A stretch of DNA of 64,000 nucleotides, from contig JAFEUB010001203.1 in NCBI GenBank assembly GCA_024529925.1, positions 62,001 through 126,000 on the forward strand, in the 5' to 3' direction. Below, piece by piece: positions 23,071 to 35,081 of the stretch. The translations under genes were made by a program, and so were the position numbers. Source of the DNA: Ophthalmolycus amberensis (lineage: Eukaryota > Chordata > Actinopteri > Perciformes > Zoarcidae). Positions within the stretch are counted from its first letter, which is position 1. Each line of letters opens with the position of its first letter. Under the pieces are notes generated by a model, which was not told the DNA's origin, did not search any database, and worked only from the letters and a program-made list of their open reading frames with translations.

Positions 23071-25139
23071 GGCTGATTTTAATTACTTTATTCTGCTGGG
23101 TAGCTAATACAATGTCCCCGGGGATCAGACAAAAGTTATTGTGGCTCTTTCTGTCACTTCATTGACAGCGAATCAAAGGACCAATTTGAACACGGTCATA
23201 AGCACATATTTCCTCCATGTTTTGAGTGCACAAAGTGCATGCACACTTACTGAAAGCGGAATACATTATGTTAAAGTGCACATGTTGAGTCCATCAGCTT
23301 ATGTGACTCTCTCCATAAGCTGTCTCTCTCTCACTTGTAAGTGTCTCTAGATGAGAGTGCAGCTGATCACAGCCGTCATCAGAAACATTTCCCCATTTCC
23401 TCTCTCCTCGCCTGGTTTCCTTGCGTCTCTCCATGCATCCCTGGTGGGAGGAACTAAGAAGCAAGGAAAGGACGCAAGTGAGGGAAACAAGGATGCAATT
23501 AAGAGACTTAGGATGTACCCTGGGAGTCAGCAGTCCTGCAGCTCCTCATTTGAACTCCCCCCCCCCCCCCCCCTCACTTGCTGAGAGAGGTCAAAGGTCA
23601 AACAACTTATATGCCAAGTCAACAAGTGCTGCCATCTGCCTGTTCATTAGCGCTGCTGACCTTTCACTAGTCAAGTGGGGTCATAGAGGAGCAGTGTCCG
23701 TTCAGTGTGTCAACACTTAATGGCCTAGACGTGTGGGCTGGATTAGTTTATATGTCTGACTATTAAAGTGTGTGAAAAATCTATATATTCTGTGGTAACC
23801 ACTTTTAAAGGATTCTGATGCCATATGTTTTGTGTGTAGAAAAATGAAACAACTCCAGTCATACTATCTAATAGTATTTACTAATAGCAAATACTATCTA
23901 CTGTTGAAAAATGATTTCCTAATGTTATTGATATTGCATTTCTTAATCTGCTGTGAAATCATTTTAAGTGAGCGTAATCTGAAACGATGCAGAATGTGAC
24001 ACAACAGACAGACAACATATATATGTTTGAAATCTTTCGTGTATCATACACTTGCATAAGTGTATCTCTTGCATTCCTTTACAGAGTATATGTGAGTGCC
24101 AGTTAGCAAACCACTGGCAACTAACAACAACTCTGCAACAACGGTTTACTGCTGTTGCAGCGGGAGGAGGAGGGAGGGCAGTTTGAGGAGTTGGCCCAGC
24201 GTAATGACCTTCACCCAACAACCTGGCCTGATTTTACAGAGTCATGCGGAGGTGATGGAGAAAGTGCACGCTTGCGAGAGAGCAAGTGATATTTCCCGGC
24301 CTGGCCGGACATGAGTGATGGGAGATGAAAATGGCGCTGATAGAGGGTAATGATTGTGATCTCTCTTTTTCTCAGTTTCACTGGGCCCCTGTCTGGGTTA
24401 ATGGGAGTCAGGTCACGGGGATCCGGGGCCTCAGCGTGATGGTCATCTGGTCATCTGGACTGACTCATTGTGGAGCGAATGGATGCTGATAGTATGGTCA
24501 CCTACATCACTCTCCGGCGTGCGGGTGTCTGGTTCCAACACAGAGGCGAGGGGAGTGGGGGTGTCGCAGTTACATTGAAATTCTATACAATTCACAGCCA
24601 TCATTTAGGTCCAATGAATCATTGTCTGAGCACAAATGAAGTATCTCACAAGAAACGGATAAAGAAAAATCAGGAATAAGGACGATTCACATTCACGCGT
24701 TGTGTACTTGCACTCGTCTGTGCTCCAACGGGCATGTTGGTCTCAGCATGAGGGGTGCGGTCAGGCGTGCCGTTGGCGCAGCAGAAAGCGATTGCGCCAT
24801 TGAGCAGCAAAAGCCTGCTCTGAAGTCAATGGTGCAGTATTTCCCTGCTGTTTAAAGGACACATTATTCAGAGAGTAAGATGTGCCGACACTGCTTATTA
24901 CACATACAGGAACGCACAGCAGCACTCCTCCTCAGTTGAGAGCGGAGGCAGATTTGTTAATATAAGACAATCATCATTTTTACAGACTGGCTTTTATGTG
25001 ATGTCGTTTTACTGTTTTATTTTGTATTGTTGATTTTACTAAATTATTTTACTAAATTATTTTATTTATTTCTTAGTTTATTTTTATCGTATCAATTGTT
25101 TTTTTTTCCGTTTCATCTTTTGTAGTGTTATATCCAGAT
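23071..25139. other. Gene-free stretch
   Basis: A C17 run lies at 23557. The part 24690-24900 (GTGCGGTCAGGCGTGCCGTT, GCTCTGAAGTCAATGGTGCA) resembles a CpG-rich dispersed repeat but I could not name it. No gene seen. Confidence 0.45.
23557..23573 (+). repeat. C17 homopolymer
   Basis: Seventeen consecutive C residues after TGAACT. Confidence 0.95.
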
Positions 25140-25275
25140 TTGACTCCTGCTCCTTGTCTTGCTTTGTTGGGCCTTCTGTTGTTATTATTGTCTTGCTTTT
25201 GCTTCTTTGTCTGTCAAAGCACTTTGTAAACTCTGTTTTTAAAGGTGCTATATAAATATTGTTAATATTATTATT
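25140..25275 (+). mobile_element. L2-type 3' tail fragment
   Basis: CAAAGCACTTTGTAAACTCT and GGTGCTATATAAATATTG followed by ATT-rich repeats match the 3' end layout of the L2 copy at 5600-6414 (AAGCACTTTG, then GCTATACAAATAAA). It is either an L2 remnant or a SINE with an L2-derived tail. Confidence 0.6.
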
Positions 25276-28200
25276 AGAATTACTAGTGAGGCTAAAAGTA
25301 AACTTGTGTTTGGAAAATTGCAACATACAATAGGTAGAAATAAAAGTGAGAATTGTAATAATGTACTTACACAGAGTCATGCCAAGTATGACATGGTCGC
25401 TGGATTGTAAGCACCACCTGTATTATGCTACTAGGGGCGCTAACAAAGTGGCCCGCTAACATGTCAAATAACCACAGCTTAGAGTGATCTGTCCCATGAG
25501 GATTATGGGTAAGTGCCCTGATGTCCTTCACCCTGTTAACCTCTGAGCTGCAGGTAAAGTATGAGGGATGATGGCCATGTAGGAAAAGACTTGCTGAGCC
25601 ATGTGACCACTGAGCCTATCCAGAGGGAGCATAGATTGACGCAATATGGTAAGGAGAATGAATTCACTGAGCGGTCATCCACTACATCTAGAGATTCAAG
25701 TGAGAGAGCATATAATGTACTGTGTTACACATCCACTGCAGGGGATTTGCATTTATTTCTCCGTAATAGTATTGTCAGGGAATAAAATGTCTTCACAGGC
25801 TGAGGGAGCACGGGTGTAAATGCAGTTAGCTCTTGGTTACACTGGTTCCCAACCAGAAAATCAGCCCTCATTCTCACTGAACGACACCTAAGCTCAGAGG
25901 CCGGAGCACTTCCACACTTGTTCCACGCCAGCATGTTGAGCATTCCTCTCCTGTCTTATGTCGTTAAGAAAACAATTACTCTGCCGCCCGTACCTCCTCT
26001 GGGCTCACCGGCAGCAGCCACAGCTCGCCATACGGTGTCACTGAATACTGTATATCACCGACACGTTGATGCTATTCTGCAGGTATGTTACTGTGCATTC
26101 CTGTACTCTCATCTGAGAACAAGGAACTTGACCTGTTATGTATGACAAATGGCTGCAGGGACAATCCTTTGTAAGTCTCTTGTTTCATTATATGCCATCG
26201 GGATCTTATATACCCAACTGTACTAAGAATGGCACATGGATGAAACAAAAAAAACGAGCCAATTGAGATGTAAAAGCATTACCACACAGCATGCCAGTTT
26301 CCCGCTGGGGAAAAAGCATCTAATGAAGTGGAGAAAACTCTCCTCAATGTTCTGCTGCTTTTCCCAGTGACAGTGTTGTAGTCACTTAATTTCCCTTGTT
26401 TAAAGCCACTAAGACCACAGAGAGCGTATGCGAGCTATGAGAGCTGCCGTGCACAGTATTTCACTTCTAATACCGTAATGTAAAGTGGCCCTTTAAATGG
26501 CTTACGTTATATATTAGTGTCCTAGCCAATGTGTGCTAGATATTCTGAATGTAACGCTATGCTAAGCAGAAGATGCTTTGTTGTTGATACCGCTATCGTC
26601 TGCTCACTGATTCATTTCAGCCCATGATATTATTATAGATGAAAAATGGCACAGGACCAAGAATTTGATTCCTGTTGTGCTGCCATTCTCATGCTGGGAA
26701 AGGTGAACTGGATCCCATCCATCAGTTCACACCGTGTCCTTTCATGGTGAGAGTTATTGAATGACACTTGGCTAAAAATACAAGCTTGACGGTGTTTGTT
26801 TATCAAGTGAATTCACAGTATGTTTTGATGCTGTGCAGACAGTGTTTTGGGAAGACGTAACATTTGAATACATTAACCTGAAGCTTGGGATTCTTTGATT
26901 CAAATTCTTAATCATCCTGTGAGCCAAAGTTCCAAAAACTGCATTTGGTCTGAAGAGAATCAATGCACTCCTGTAGTAGTTGCTTTATTAACTCTGCAGA
27001 AAGAACAAAGAGTGTGCCCTTGCAATGAAATCAGTTGTATGCTTGCTTGATATTAATTTTGCACTTCAAAAGGCCCCATTTTTAAGTAAAAACTAAAGTG
27101 CTTGCCAGCACCTGACTCGAAATGGTGTGTTATGCCAAAGTGGATAAGAACACCCACAGCCGAGGTGGAGAACTCTGCCTACCGCTCGTGGGATTCTCAG
27201 AGCTCAGTGAGTGTGCAGGTGTCAAAAAGCATCTTGCTCACATCACTAGCATGAAATGTCACTTAAGTCTGAGACAGAGTGAGCCCTGAAATAGCGCTCA
27301 GCCAAACTCTGAATGAAGACCTGAAGTTTACTCTCTGGTGGTCAGGTTAGTGTTGTCTGTTTAACGGTGTCTTTCCTCCATTCTTTATCATCAGAACCTT
27401 TTTTTATTGCTGGGAGAGAAACATGCCATCAACCCCACGATCTAGCCTTCATGGATATAAACCCAAGTGTGAATGCAGTATTGTGGCAGGCTTGCCATGG
27501 ATAGGTATGTTGAGTTCATTAGAAGCGTCTTGAACATATCTAGTAAGTAGGCCACAACACATCCAGGAAGAGGACCACGGGGTCAATGCCCTTATTGTCG
27601 AGCAAAGCTTTGACCTCCTCTTTCAGCTACAAAAATGCAGATGCCAGTCAACTCCCCTTTGGAAAGGTCCCTTCCTAATTAAACCCACCGCCCTTACCAC
27701 TGAACACTGAATCCTCTCCCGTTTGCTTGTGTAAGCAGAATACGATGTGTGACCAGGCCTGATTGTGCCCCAGTCATGCTTTTATGCCAGTTAGTGCATG
27801 AAATGTCTTGGGTTTATTGAAATCGTATCTCTTCTCTGTCATTGTGTCAGGTTTTGTAATCTCAGCCATTCATCACATATTTTTGACGTGTTGCCACCAA
27901 AACATTTGTTTGGCACTGTCACCATTTGTTTTTCGCTCGCTGCCTCCTCGCCAAGCCTCTTTGAGTCTTGATCAGCTGCTCCTCATTGAAGTGAAGTTTC
28001 TTTGCATTGGCAAAGCTGCAGGCTCACTCAATAGCATGCCTTCAGGCAGCTCTCATTCCTTTCAGCACGAGGGGCGTAGGACAGATGCAGCTTCAGCACA
28101 GTTGAGTTCCAGACACAGACGACTCACTGCAGTTTTTCCACAGTCTAACTATGGCTCACACATATTTTTTTCATTTCAGTTACGTTCAGGGCCAAATTCA

Positions 28201-29435
28201 CAAGAGGATTGTGCGGCTGCTAAAGCTGCACAAAGAAGACAAAAACAAGCTCTGCTATTTGAATGTCAAAGATCAGCGCTAATAGCCGCACACAATTACA
28301 GTGAAATTGATCGCGTCGTCAGCCGGTTGGTGGTAACTGAAGCGCTTTCATAAGGTGTCACGACCAGACTCTCCAGTGAGCATGGCAGCAGTGATGGAAG
28401 CCAGGCGAAGGCATCGTCCTGCTCCACTCAAACTCATTTATTTTGGGATGCAGTGCTGTTTTGAGGTGTTAAGTTTGGTCGTTCCTCTCGGGCCTCTGTG
28501 AAAGGATGATGGCAGATTAATTGAACTAACTCATTGCATTTTATGTTTACACCTGTGCCTTTCCTACTGTGTCATGTCAAAATGCCCCCTGTGAAACAGG
28601 CCTATGGGCAAATTGACCGTGTATGTTTTAAGTTTCATTTTTGTTGGTGACTTGGTGTTAATCTCTGCAGTGGAAGCTGCTACAGCTATGCTTCACATTT
28701 CCTTTGTAGAGGAATAACCATTGTTTGCGTGGCGGTCTGCAGGGTCGGTGCTGCTTGCTGTGGACCCCGAAAGCTGAGTTTTGCTGTCTGTGCTGTTGGA
28801 GGCTTGGGACCGAGATACCAGTAGACACTGCTTCACTGCACCAAGGTAGGATAACGATTTGCTCCTTGGGTAACACGCTCGTGTCTGTGTGTGTCTTGGT
28901 TCTCTTCAGTTCTGCGAGGTGATTGCTCTCCTGCACATCTGCTTAAATTGATGTTTTCCAACTGCTGTTTGCTACTTCCACCTTCTATGCTGCTGCGATC
29001 TTATGTGCAGTATTGGTGTTCATTTTGAATCAAAATTTAGTCGAAGCTATAACTATTTATTGCCTATTTGGGTCGAAACATGCATAGAGCCCATCGCATA
29101 ATTATTTCCCGCAAATTTCTATATAGAGTTTATAGAAACTCAATATGGCTTTTGTCATTCACACAGGACAAACATTCACATTCCTCATATTTCTCATTCA
29201 TCCACAGGGCTGTATGTTAACTTTTGTTGCACATAGCACTGGGGCTGCAGAGGTGGAAGGTTCTGAAGCACAGTCCACAAAATTGGAGCATGAGTATAGA
29301 AGTATCAAGTAAGTCCACTGTAGTTTGAGATCCTGTGTTGTGTGGAGCATGCAAAAATACAGTTTAAAAATTCACTTCCCATGGGGAACATTCCATCTGG
29401 TGTATAAATATAAATGGCTGTATCTCCACTGCGCT
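25276..29435. other. Gene-free stretch
   Basis: The longest frame (27808-28353, 181 codons) starts at TTG, has no family features and overlaps a possible old dispersed repeat near 28185-28330 (GGGCCAAATTCACAAGAGGA, AAGATCAGCGCTAATAGC). I do not count it as a gene. Nothing else is recognised. Confidence 0.45.
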
Positions 29436-29439
29436 ACAT

Positions 29440-29582
29440 TGTTATGCCTCCGCAACAGCCGTGGCCGGACGCATTATGTTTTCGGGTTGTCCATTCTCAT
29501 GAACACGATATCTCCGGAACGCCTGGAGGGAATTTCTTCAATTTTGGCACAAACGATCACCTTTACAATTAACTAGACAGTT
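29440..29582 (+). repeat. Dispersed repeat (TTATGCCTCCGC ... GCCTGGAGGGAATTTC)
   Basis: TTATGCCTCCGCAACAGCCG, TTATGTTTTCGGGTTGTCC, CGATATCTCCGGAACGCCTG and GAGGGAATTTCTTCAATTTT form the left part of a repeat that is abundant in many teleosts. It ends abruptly near 29582. Memory-based. Confidence 0.6.
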
Positions 29583-29665
29583 TATTCTCAGCAATGGTTG
29601 CAGGTGTTTTGTTTGGAAATGAGTACTTGTCTGCATGCACAGATCTGCATTCAGGAGCTAGAGTA

Positions 29666-30512
29666 CACCCGTGGCCAAAAGTGTTGAGAATGACACAAAT
29701 ATTGATTTTCACAAAGTTTGCTGCTTCAGTGTTTTTACATCTTTTTGTCCGATGTTACTTTGGTATACTGAAGTACAATTACAAGCATTTCATACGTGTC
29801 AAAGGCTTTTATTGATAATTACATTATGTTTATGCAAAGAGTCAATATTTGCAGTGTTGACGAGAAGTAGCTCTCGGAGGATGTTTTGGTACCGTTCTTT
29901 ATTCACGGCTGTGTTCTTTGTGAGTGAGCCCACTCCCTTGGCTGAGAAGCAACCCCACACATGAATGCTCTCAGGATGCTTTACTGTTAGCATGACACAG
30001 GACTGATGGTAGCGCTCACCTTTTCTTCTCCGGACAAGCTTTTTTCCGGATGCCCCAAACAATCATAAAGTGGATTCATCAGAGAAAATGACTTCACCCC
30101 GGTCCTCAGCAGTCCAATCCTTGCACCTTCTGCAGAATATCAGTCTGTCCCTGATGCTGTTCCTGGAGAGAAGTGGCTTCTTTGCTGCCCTTCTTGACAC
30201 CAGGCCATCCTCCAAAAGTCTTCGCCTCACTGTGCGTGCAGATGCACTCACACCTGCCTGCTGCCATTCCTGAGAAAGCTCTGCACTGGTGATGCCCCGA
30301 TGATCCCGCAGCTGAATCAGCTTTAGGAGACGGTCCTGGCGCTTGCTGGACTTGTTGGGCGCCCTGAAGCCTTCTTCACAACAATTGAACCTCTCTCCTT
30401 GAAGCTCTTGATGATCCGATCAATGGTTGATTTAGGTGCAATCTTACGAGCAATTCATCTGATCACTCTTCATAACATTCTGGAGTATATGCAAATTGCC
30501 ATCATAAAAACT
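29666..30512 (-). mobile_element. Internally deleted Tc1/mariner element
   Basis: The left end (CGTGGCCAAAAGTGTTGAGA, preceded by TA) is the terminal inverted repeat of a widespread fish Tc1-like transposon. Both flanks of the coding region are deleted: about 29748-29860 joins the left end directly to the transposase centre, and near 30452 the transposase N-terminal part is joined to the distal untranslated region (CAATTCATCTGATCACTCTT...). The right terminal inverted repeat is missing after AAAACTGAGG at about 30512. It is thus immobile unless helped, and probably dead because one end is absent. Confidence 0.85.
29799..30450 (-). pseudogene. Tc1-like transposase remnant with in-frame stop
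   Basis: On the minus strand 30251-30063 reads through the Tc1 DNA-binding and early catalytic region (SASARTVRRRLLEDGLVSRR, WTAEDRGEVIFSDES). The first catalytic Asp is in VIFSDES. A TGA at 30065-30063 interrupts the frame just after it, most simply a decayed CGA arginine codon; the same frame then continues (LFGASGKKLVRRRKGERYHQ, HVWGCFSAKGVGSL, NKERYQNILREL) to about 29880. The part carrying the second and third acidic catalytic residues is deleted. Upstream, 30252-30450 holds a further shifted N-terminal fragment. No function is expected. Confidence 0.85.
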
Positions 30513-31250
30513 GAGGTATTTCTATGTGGTCATACGAAAAGTATCAATTCTGTTCATACTCATATTCACATAGAAAAGCTGTTCCAGATTGTTGGCTGAC
30601 TGAAATAAAGCTTCTTGGATCACAGCCGGAATAGTAATTTAGGTCACTAGGATCTTCCACCCTCTGCGTTTTCATGAAAAAGGACTAGGATGCTGGATAA
30701 CCTCCATGTCCTTGAGATCGTACCAGAGAAAATATCCAAATTACAGATAAAGGGTCAGATGGGGAGATATGTTCACCAGGTCAAGGACAATGGTTATCAG
30801 ATTTGTTTGTAAATCCGCTGCACATCACAGTATATGTAGGGATGGGGGCATAAATGCCCTTCGAAGATGATAGTATTGTATGTGATCGACGTAAATGAGA
30901 AAAAAACTATTTTGATATAACAGTATATGCAGTGACAATATTTGCAGTTATGCTTGGTATTCTGTAGATTATTCTGAGTTGTTTTTATTGGGGGTAATCA
31001 GACCTAATCTGTTTTTTATTTAGTTATTGTTATCATTAATTCTTATTTTTTAATTATGTATTTATTATTTACCATTCACGACTCACAGAAGTGCTATACT
31101 TCTTATTATCTTCTTATGTTTCATGCATAATTAGTGAGCCTGATTGAGGAACACATAAATCCAAAATAGTGTAGACTCAGCATGAAGAAAACATCGATTA
31201 ATCACCAAATTAGGGGATTTAATTAATACACTGTGTTCTGTTAGCTCAGT
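30513..31250. other. Gene-free stretch
   Basis: No gene. A TAGGGATGGGGGCATAAATG at about 30837 resembles the end of a hAT-type element, but no second end was found. Confidence 0.45.
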
Positions 31251-31254
31251 AAAC

Positions 31255-31360
31255 CAGGCCTATATGCACGGTTCCCACAGACCTTGAAAAATAATAAATT
31301 TGACCTTTTCAGTTCTTCTTTACATTTCAAAATTACAACCTTGAAAGTAAAATAGTTTTT
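31255..31360 (+). repeat. Dispersed repeat fragment (GGTTCCCACAGACCTTGAAAA)
   Basis: Phrases GGTTCCCACAGACCTTGAAA and CCTTGAAAGT belong to a teleost repeat group rich in CTTGAAA words. Memory-based, short. Confidence 0.4.
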
Positions 31361-31521
31361 AATTGGAAGTCGTCATGCCACAGACCTATTGTAACTGGAT
31401 TTGGATCGCTTTGTGTGAGGATCAGCAGTTTCCCGACTTAGAGGACCCTAGGATTAGGTAGCCATTTTTTAAATGAATGATTTCACCAGGATTTCTTGAC
31501 ATGGTCATGGGTATCAAATGA

Positions 31522-31601
31522 GGCCTCACTGATGCTTCATTGCGACGAATTATATGGTGCCGATAATGCCAAGATCACGAGTTCGTTCCCTGTACGGGCC
31601 A
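31522..31601 (+). pseudogene. tRNA-Ile-like relic
   Basis: The 3' two-thirds align base by base with eukaryotic tRNA-Ile: anticodon stem TGGTG/TGCCA around a 7-base loop with GAT at the anticodon position (31562-31564), a T-arm loop TTCGTTC, and an acceptor end ACGGGCCA. Most differences are C-to-T or G-to-A at former CpG sites. Position 33 is C rather than T, one T-stem pair is broken, and the D-arm region is barely readable and several bases too long. It is therefore a dead tRNA copy or the head of an old tRNA-derived SINE, not a functional gene. Confidence 0.6.
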
Positions 31602-31709
31602 CGGTGATTCTAGTGTCACCTACCCTCAAACTGATAACAGTGTTCATCCAGAGCTCACCTGAGGAGGGGCATCAAGAGGGCCAAGCAGTCACACGCTTCA
31701 GGATTGAGG

Positions 31710-31830
31710 AGCACTTTAACAGGGTTCCCACACTCTGGAAAACAGTTGACCAAATGTTCAGTCATTAAAATGGAAACATGGAAAATTTGAGAAAAATGTC
31801 CTGAAAAAACTTTTTTGTGTCTGGAAAATG
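31710..31830 (+). repeat. Dispersed repeat fragment (GGGTTCCCACACTCTGGAAAA)
   Basis: AGGGTTCCCACACTCTGGAA, GTCATTAAAATGGAAACATG and TGTCTGGAAAATGATT match a teleost repeat rich in GGAAAA words and related to the fragment at 31255. The CT microsatellite begins at its end. Confidence 0.5.
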
Positions 31831-31832
31831 AT

Positions 31833-31835
<3 letters not shown>

Positions 31836-31894
<59 letters not shown>
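31836..31894 (+). repeat. (CT)n microsatellite
   Basis: About 29 CT units. Arg/Glu and Leu/Ser repeat frames across it are artefacts. Confidence 0.97.
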
Positions 31895-31896
<2 letters not shown>

Positions 31897-34030
31897 ATTC
31901 TAACTTCTTCTTGGTGCACAGCACTGACTAGATACCACCTGGCAAAACTAGGTGTCAGTGTAGTGTTTGATGAGAACCAAGGACTGTTGGTAGAGATCCA
32001 TCTATTGAGAGTCAAGGGATCATAAAGCACCAGCTGGGCTCAGCAGCCCACCAGCTCCCGTGTGACAGGCAGTGTAATAGTGAAGCCAGTTAGCTTTCCC
32101 TCCTGGCCGGATCCTCCGGTCCCACTGGGTTTGTTCCAATGGGAGAGGACGGGAGGGAGAGTGAGTGTGAGTAAGGGAATGAAGAATAAGTAAAGTCGAG
32201 TTCTCAGAGTCATTGTAGATCAGACCTCTCATCTTGGGGTCTGGAGACATGCTTCTGATTAGCAGGGAATAGAGCTAATTCTCTCTGGGTTGCAGTGTGT
32301 GCTCGGTATGCAGGGGAGACTGTCTCCCCATTGAACTCCAGCTTACAGATGGCTGGCCCTGATCGCACTGCTGGGTCACGGAGCTCCCTTTTACTGTGCT
32401 AGTTAATGAGTGGTCCTGTTGCCCCCGGGTAATGTGCTGACCCAAGAACAAAGTTGAAGGTAATTGGCTGACTCTGGAGTGCTTGCGTGTAAAATGGGAT
32501 TTGAATTCATAAATTGACCTTTTGAAATTGACTTACTCGAAGTTTGTTTACAGGATTGCACAAATTAAGCCTAATGTTGTCTTGGTTTTAAAACTAAGTA
32601 AATTTGCCAAAGTAGGGTCAGATGAAGTATCATTAGCTGTAATGAAAGTATCCCATTGCTCTCAAGAATCCAATTCCCCACAGCACCAATGAAATATTGA
32701 GTAACGCTTTCAACTCAATTATGGGCAGCGTGCAACTGTATCCCACAAGATTTGGTAGCGTGATTCCTTGCAGACTTTAAGTCCCGCCATCAGCTTTACT
32801 GAAGAGAGCCATCCCACCTTGTTCTTGCCTCATTTTGACAGTAATGCCTGTCAGCGCCGGTTTCTGCCCGTCTGCCTGTCATACGGGGTCGATTTTGACC
32901 TCGGAGCTGAGAGGATCTCTCCCTCTGCCAAGCATCGTGGAGAGAGAGAGCCTCACTCTTATCCTCCGAAGGCTCATCAGATAAGAAGTGGGTAAAGGCA
33001 CCAGAGAGTCTCTCCCAAGAGGGAAGGGATTTCAGTTTCTTTGTGCACTCTTTCCTCGGCTGTCTTTCTTTCCACTTCTCTTTTTTTTCGCTTTCTTTTT
33101 CTTCTGTGGGTGTCTCTGCAGCTGGCTCAGGGAGAATCCTATCCTCCCAGGGGTCTATGATGGAAGGAAATCTCAGTAGATCAGAGTATAAACAGTCGCT
33201 GTGGGGGTTTGGAGCTCAATGCACTGTATGCACAGGAAATGGTTCCTAGCTAAACACTGTGTTCTCAACACCCACTGATCAGGGTTCAGTGATATTAGCG
33301 TGATTTAAAGTAGTTGTGAATTGCTTCACTGAAGGAGCAGTTTGCAGTCCCAACAGTGAGCTATTTTCCATTAGTACTGAACACCTGGGGAGTTTGCTGA
33401 GCATGTTGTGGAGTGTTTCTTGGTTTGTTTTAGAGCAGAAATGAATTACACTGCAATTACAAGCTTTTACAAATGTTAGTTCCAGCATTTGTAGCTTTGA
33501 CAGCACCTACTAATACATGTATCATCCAAATGTGTGTGCTGGTTTTTATTTATTTATTTTGGAAAAGGGTAACTGTCAGCTAGTTAGATCCTAATTGACT
33601 CTGACAGCTTGGGAAGACGAGGAGGAATTGTCCCCATTGGGACGTCACAGGGAGAAGAATAGCCCTGGATTCTGCATCAGCAGTGGTGAAAGATGATGTT
33701 GAACCAGACAACGGCGTTGTCATAATTACAAATGGGATGAGCACCGACCAGGAAACTAGCAGGTAGTGGGGGGGAAGAAGCTCCAGGTCCTCTCCTGGGG
33801 ATCCCTCTTACGGCGCTAAAACCTCCCCCTGATAAAGAGATGCTTGACAGTCCAGCGACCCTGCAGGGGACCTTGCATTGATTGTCAGGTCTATTGTGTT
33901 TATAGAGAACATTTAATAAAACTGCACTGAGAACAGTTGTAAGACCTGAACAAAAAGGTTAACAAAAACTGTTTCAGCAAGTGTATAGTGTCGGGAATGA
34001 CAGTCTAGAGCAGAGAGTAAGTTGTTGGCA
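31895..34030. other. Gene-free stretch
   Basis: No gene or recognisable transposon. There is a pyrimidine-rich segment at 33050-33110. Short frames lack family features. Confidence 0.5.
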
Positions 34031-34038
34031 GTGTTGAA
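34031..34038 (+). repeat. Left 8-bp target duplication (GTGTTGAA) of hAT element
   Basis: GTGTTGAA is repeated exactly at 35705-35712, after the right end. Confidence 0.92.
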
Positions 34039-34289
34039 TAGGGGTGGGGGAAGAAATCCATACAGCATAGTATCGCGATATTTTGCGTCGAAATATTGTA
34101 TTGATACACGGAAGCCAAGTATCGATCTTTTGCAAATACAAATTAAACTTTTTGGTACTAGAATAATAAAATCAATTGCTTTTTCAGCCCACTAGATGGT
34201 GCTGAGTTTTTTTCTGGTGAGGTCAGCAAAGGTCCCGGGTCAGCGTGATTGGTAGGAAGTTGGTCAAAACAAAGATAGAGACATCGGAG

Positions 34290-34745
34290 AAAGAAATCAG
34301 AAATGTGCCGTCCGACACAGCCGTGCCCAAGCTCTACAGAGAAGTGAAGCTTAAAGTTGAGGAATCTTTGAGTGCAGAAAGAGTTGCATTAACTTGCGAT
34401 GCGTGGACGTAAAGCGCAGTGGATTCCTATGTGACTATAACAGCACAATATCTCACAGAGGACTGGCGACTGCTGTCTCACGTTCTCCAAACTAGAGCAG
34501 TACACGTAAGTCACACCGGGGCAAACATTACAGACCTCCTGCAAGATGCAGCACAAGAATGGGGGATTGCCGACAAAACCCTGGTGGTTGTAACCGACAA
34601 CGCTTCTAACGTGGGCGTTGCCGTTCAGTTAGCAGGGATTCCTGTATGTGAAGTGTTTCGCTCACACGCTCAATCTGGCCTCACAACGGGGTAAAATCTG
34701 CCAACAGTAGCCAGGCTCATGGGGAGAGTGCAATACTGCAATAAA
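34290..34745 (+). pseudogene. ZBED-type hAT transposase fragment, stop and frameshift
   Basis: The frame reads VPKLYREVKLKVEESLSAER, VALTCDAWT, SYVTITAQYLTEDWRL, LQTRAVHVSHTGANITDLLQ and VVVTDNASNV. These are the landmark phrases of ZBED1-like hAT transposases, including the TDNASN catalytic aspartate. An in-frame TAA (34410-34412) follows CDAWT. Near 34650 a frameshift occurs: similarity resumes in another frame as CFAHTLNLASQRGK (from about 34656). The N-terminal BED finger and the C-terminal dimerisation domain are missing, so the product is not functional. Confidence 0.85.
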
Positions 34746-34784
34746 AATGATTGAAGTGAGATGAACAGACTGAACACTTTATCT

Positions 34785-34960
34785 TATTAGATAGATAGAC
34801 AGACTTTATTTCAGACTCAGGGTCCATACAGACAAATACATAACAAGACAGACACAAACAATAAAAGTACATAGGCCTAGCAATGCCTTACAAAGAGACA
34901 GCTGTACCAATGTCGCCACAGCTGGGACTGGTAGCGTGTGGTGCTAAACCTTATGTTGGT
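34785..34960 (-). mobile_element. Possible nested retroposon 3' end
   Basis: AGATAGATAGACAGACTTTA followed by TTTCAGACTCAGGGTCCATA looks like a LINE 3' end in reverse orientation, with an AGAT simple repeat as its tail, inserted into the hAT. The sequence after about 34960 returns to hAT-like content. I could not define a target duplication. Confidence 0.35.
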
Positions 34961-35081
34961 TAAAACAACTATGATCCCATTTTGAGAGTCAGATAAAACA
35001 TGTTGACAAAGTTTTCCTTTGGGGACATAATTTGCAGTTGAAAAAATGTAATATATCGCAATACAGTAAATGTTATCACAA

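Noticed and set aside
27808..28353. 181-codon frame
   Set aside because: It starts at TTG, has no recognisable domain and composition typical of chance frames, and partly overlaps a possible old repeat.
30837..30900. hAT end (TAGGGATGGGGG)
   Set aside because: No matching opposite end, duplication or transposase piece was found nearby.
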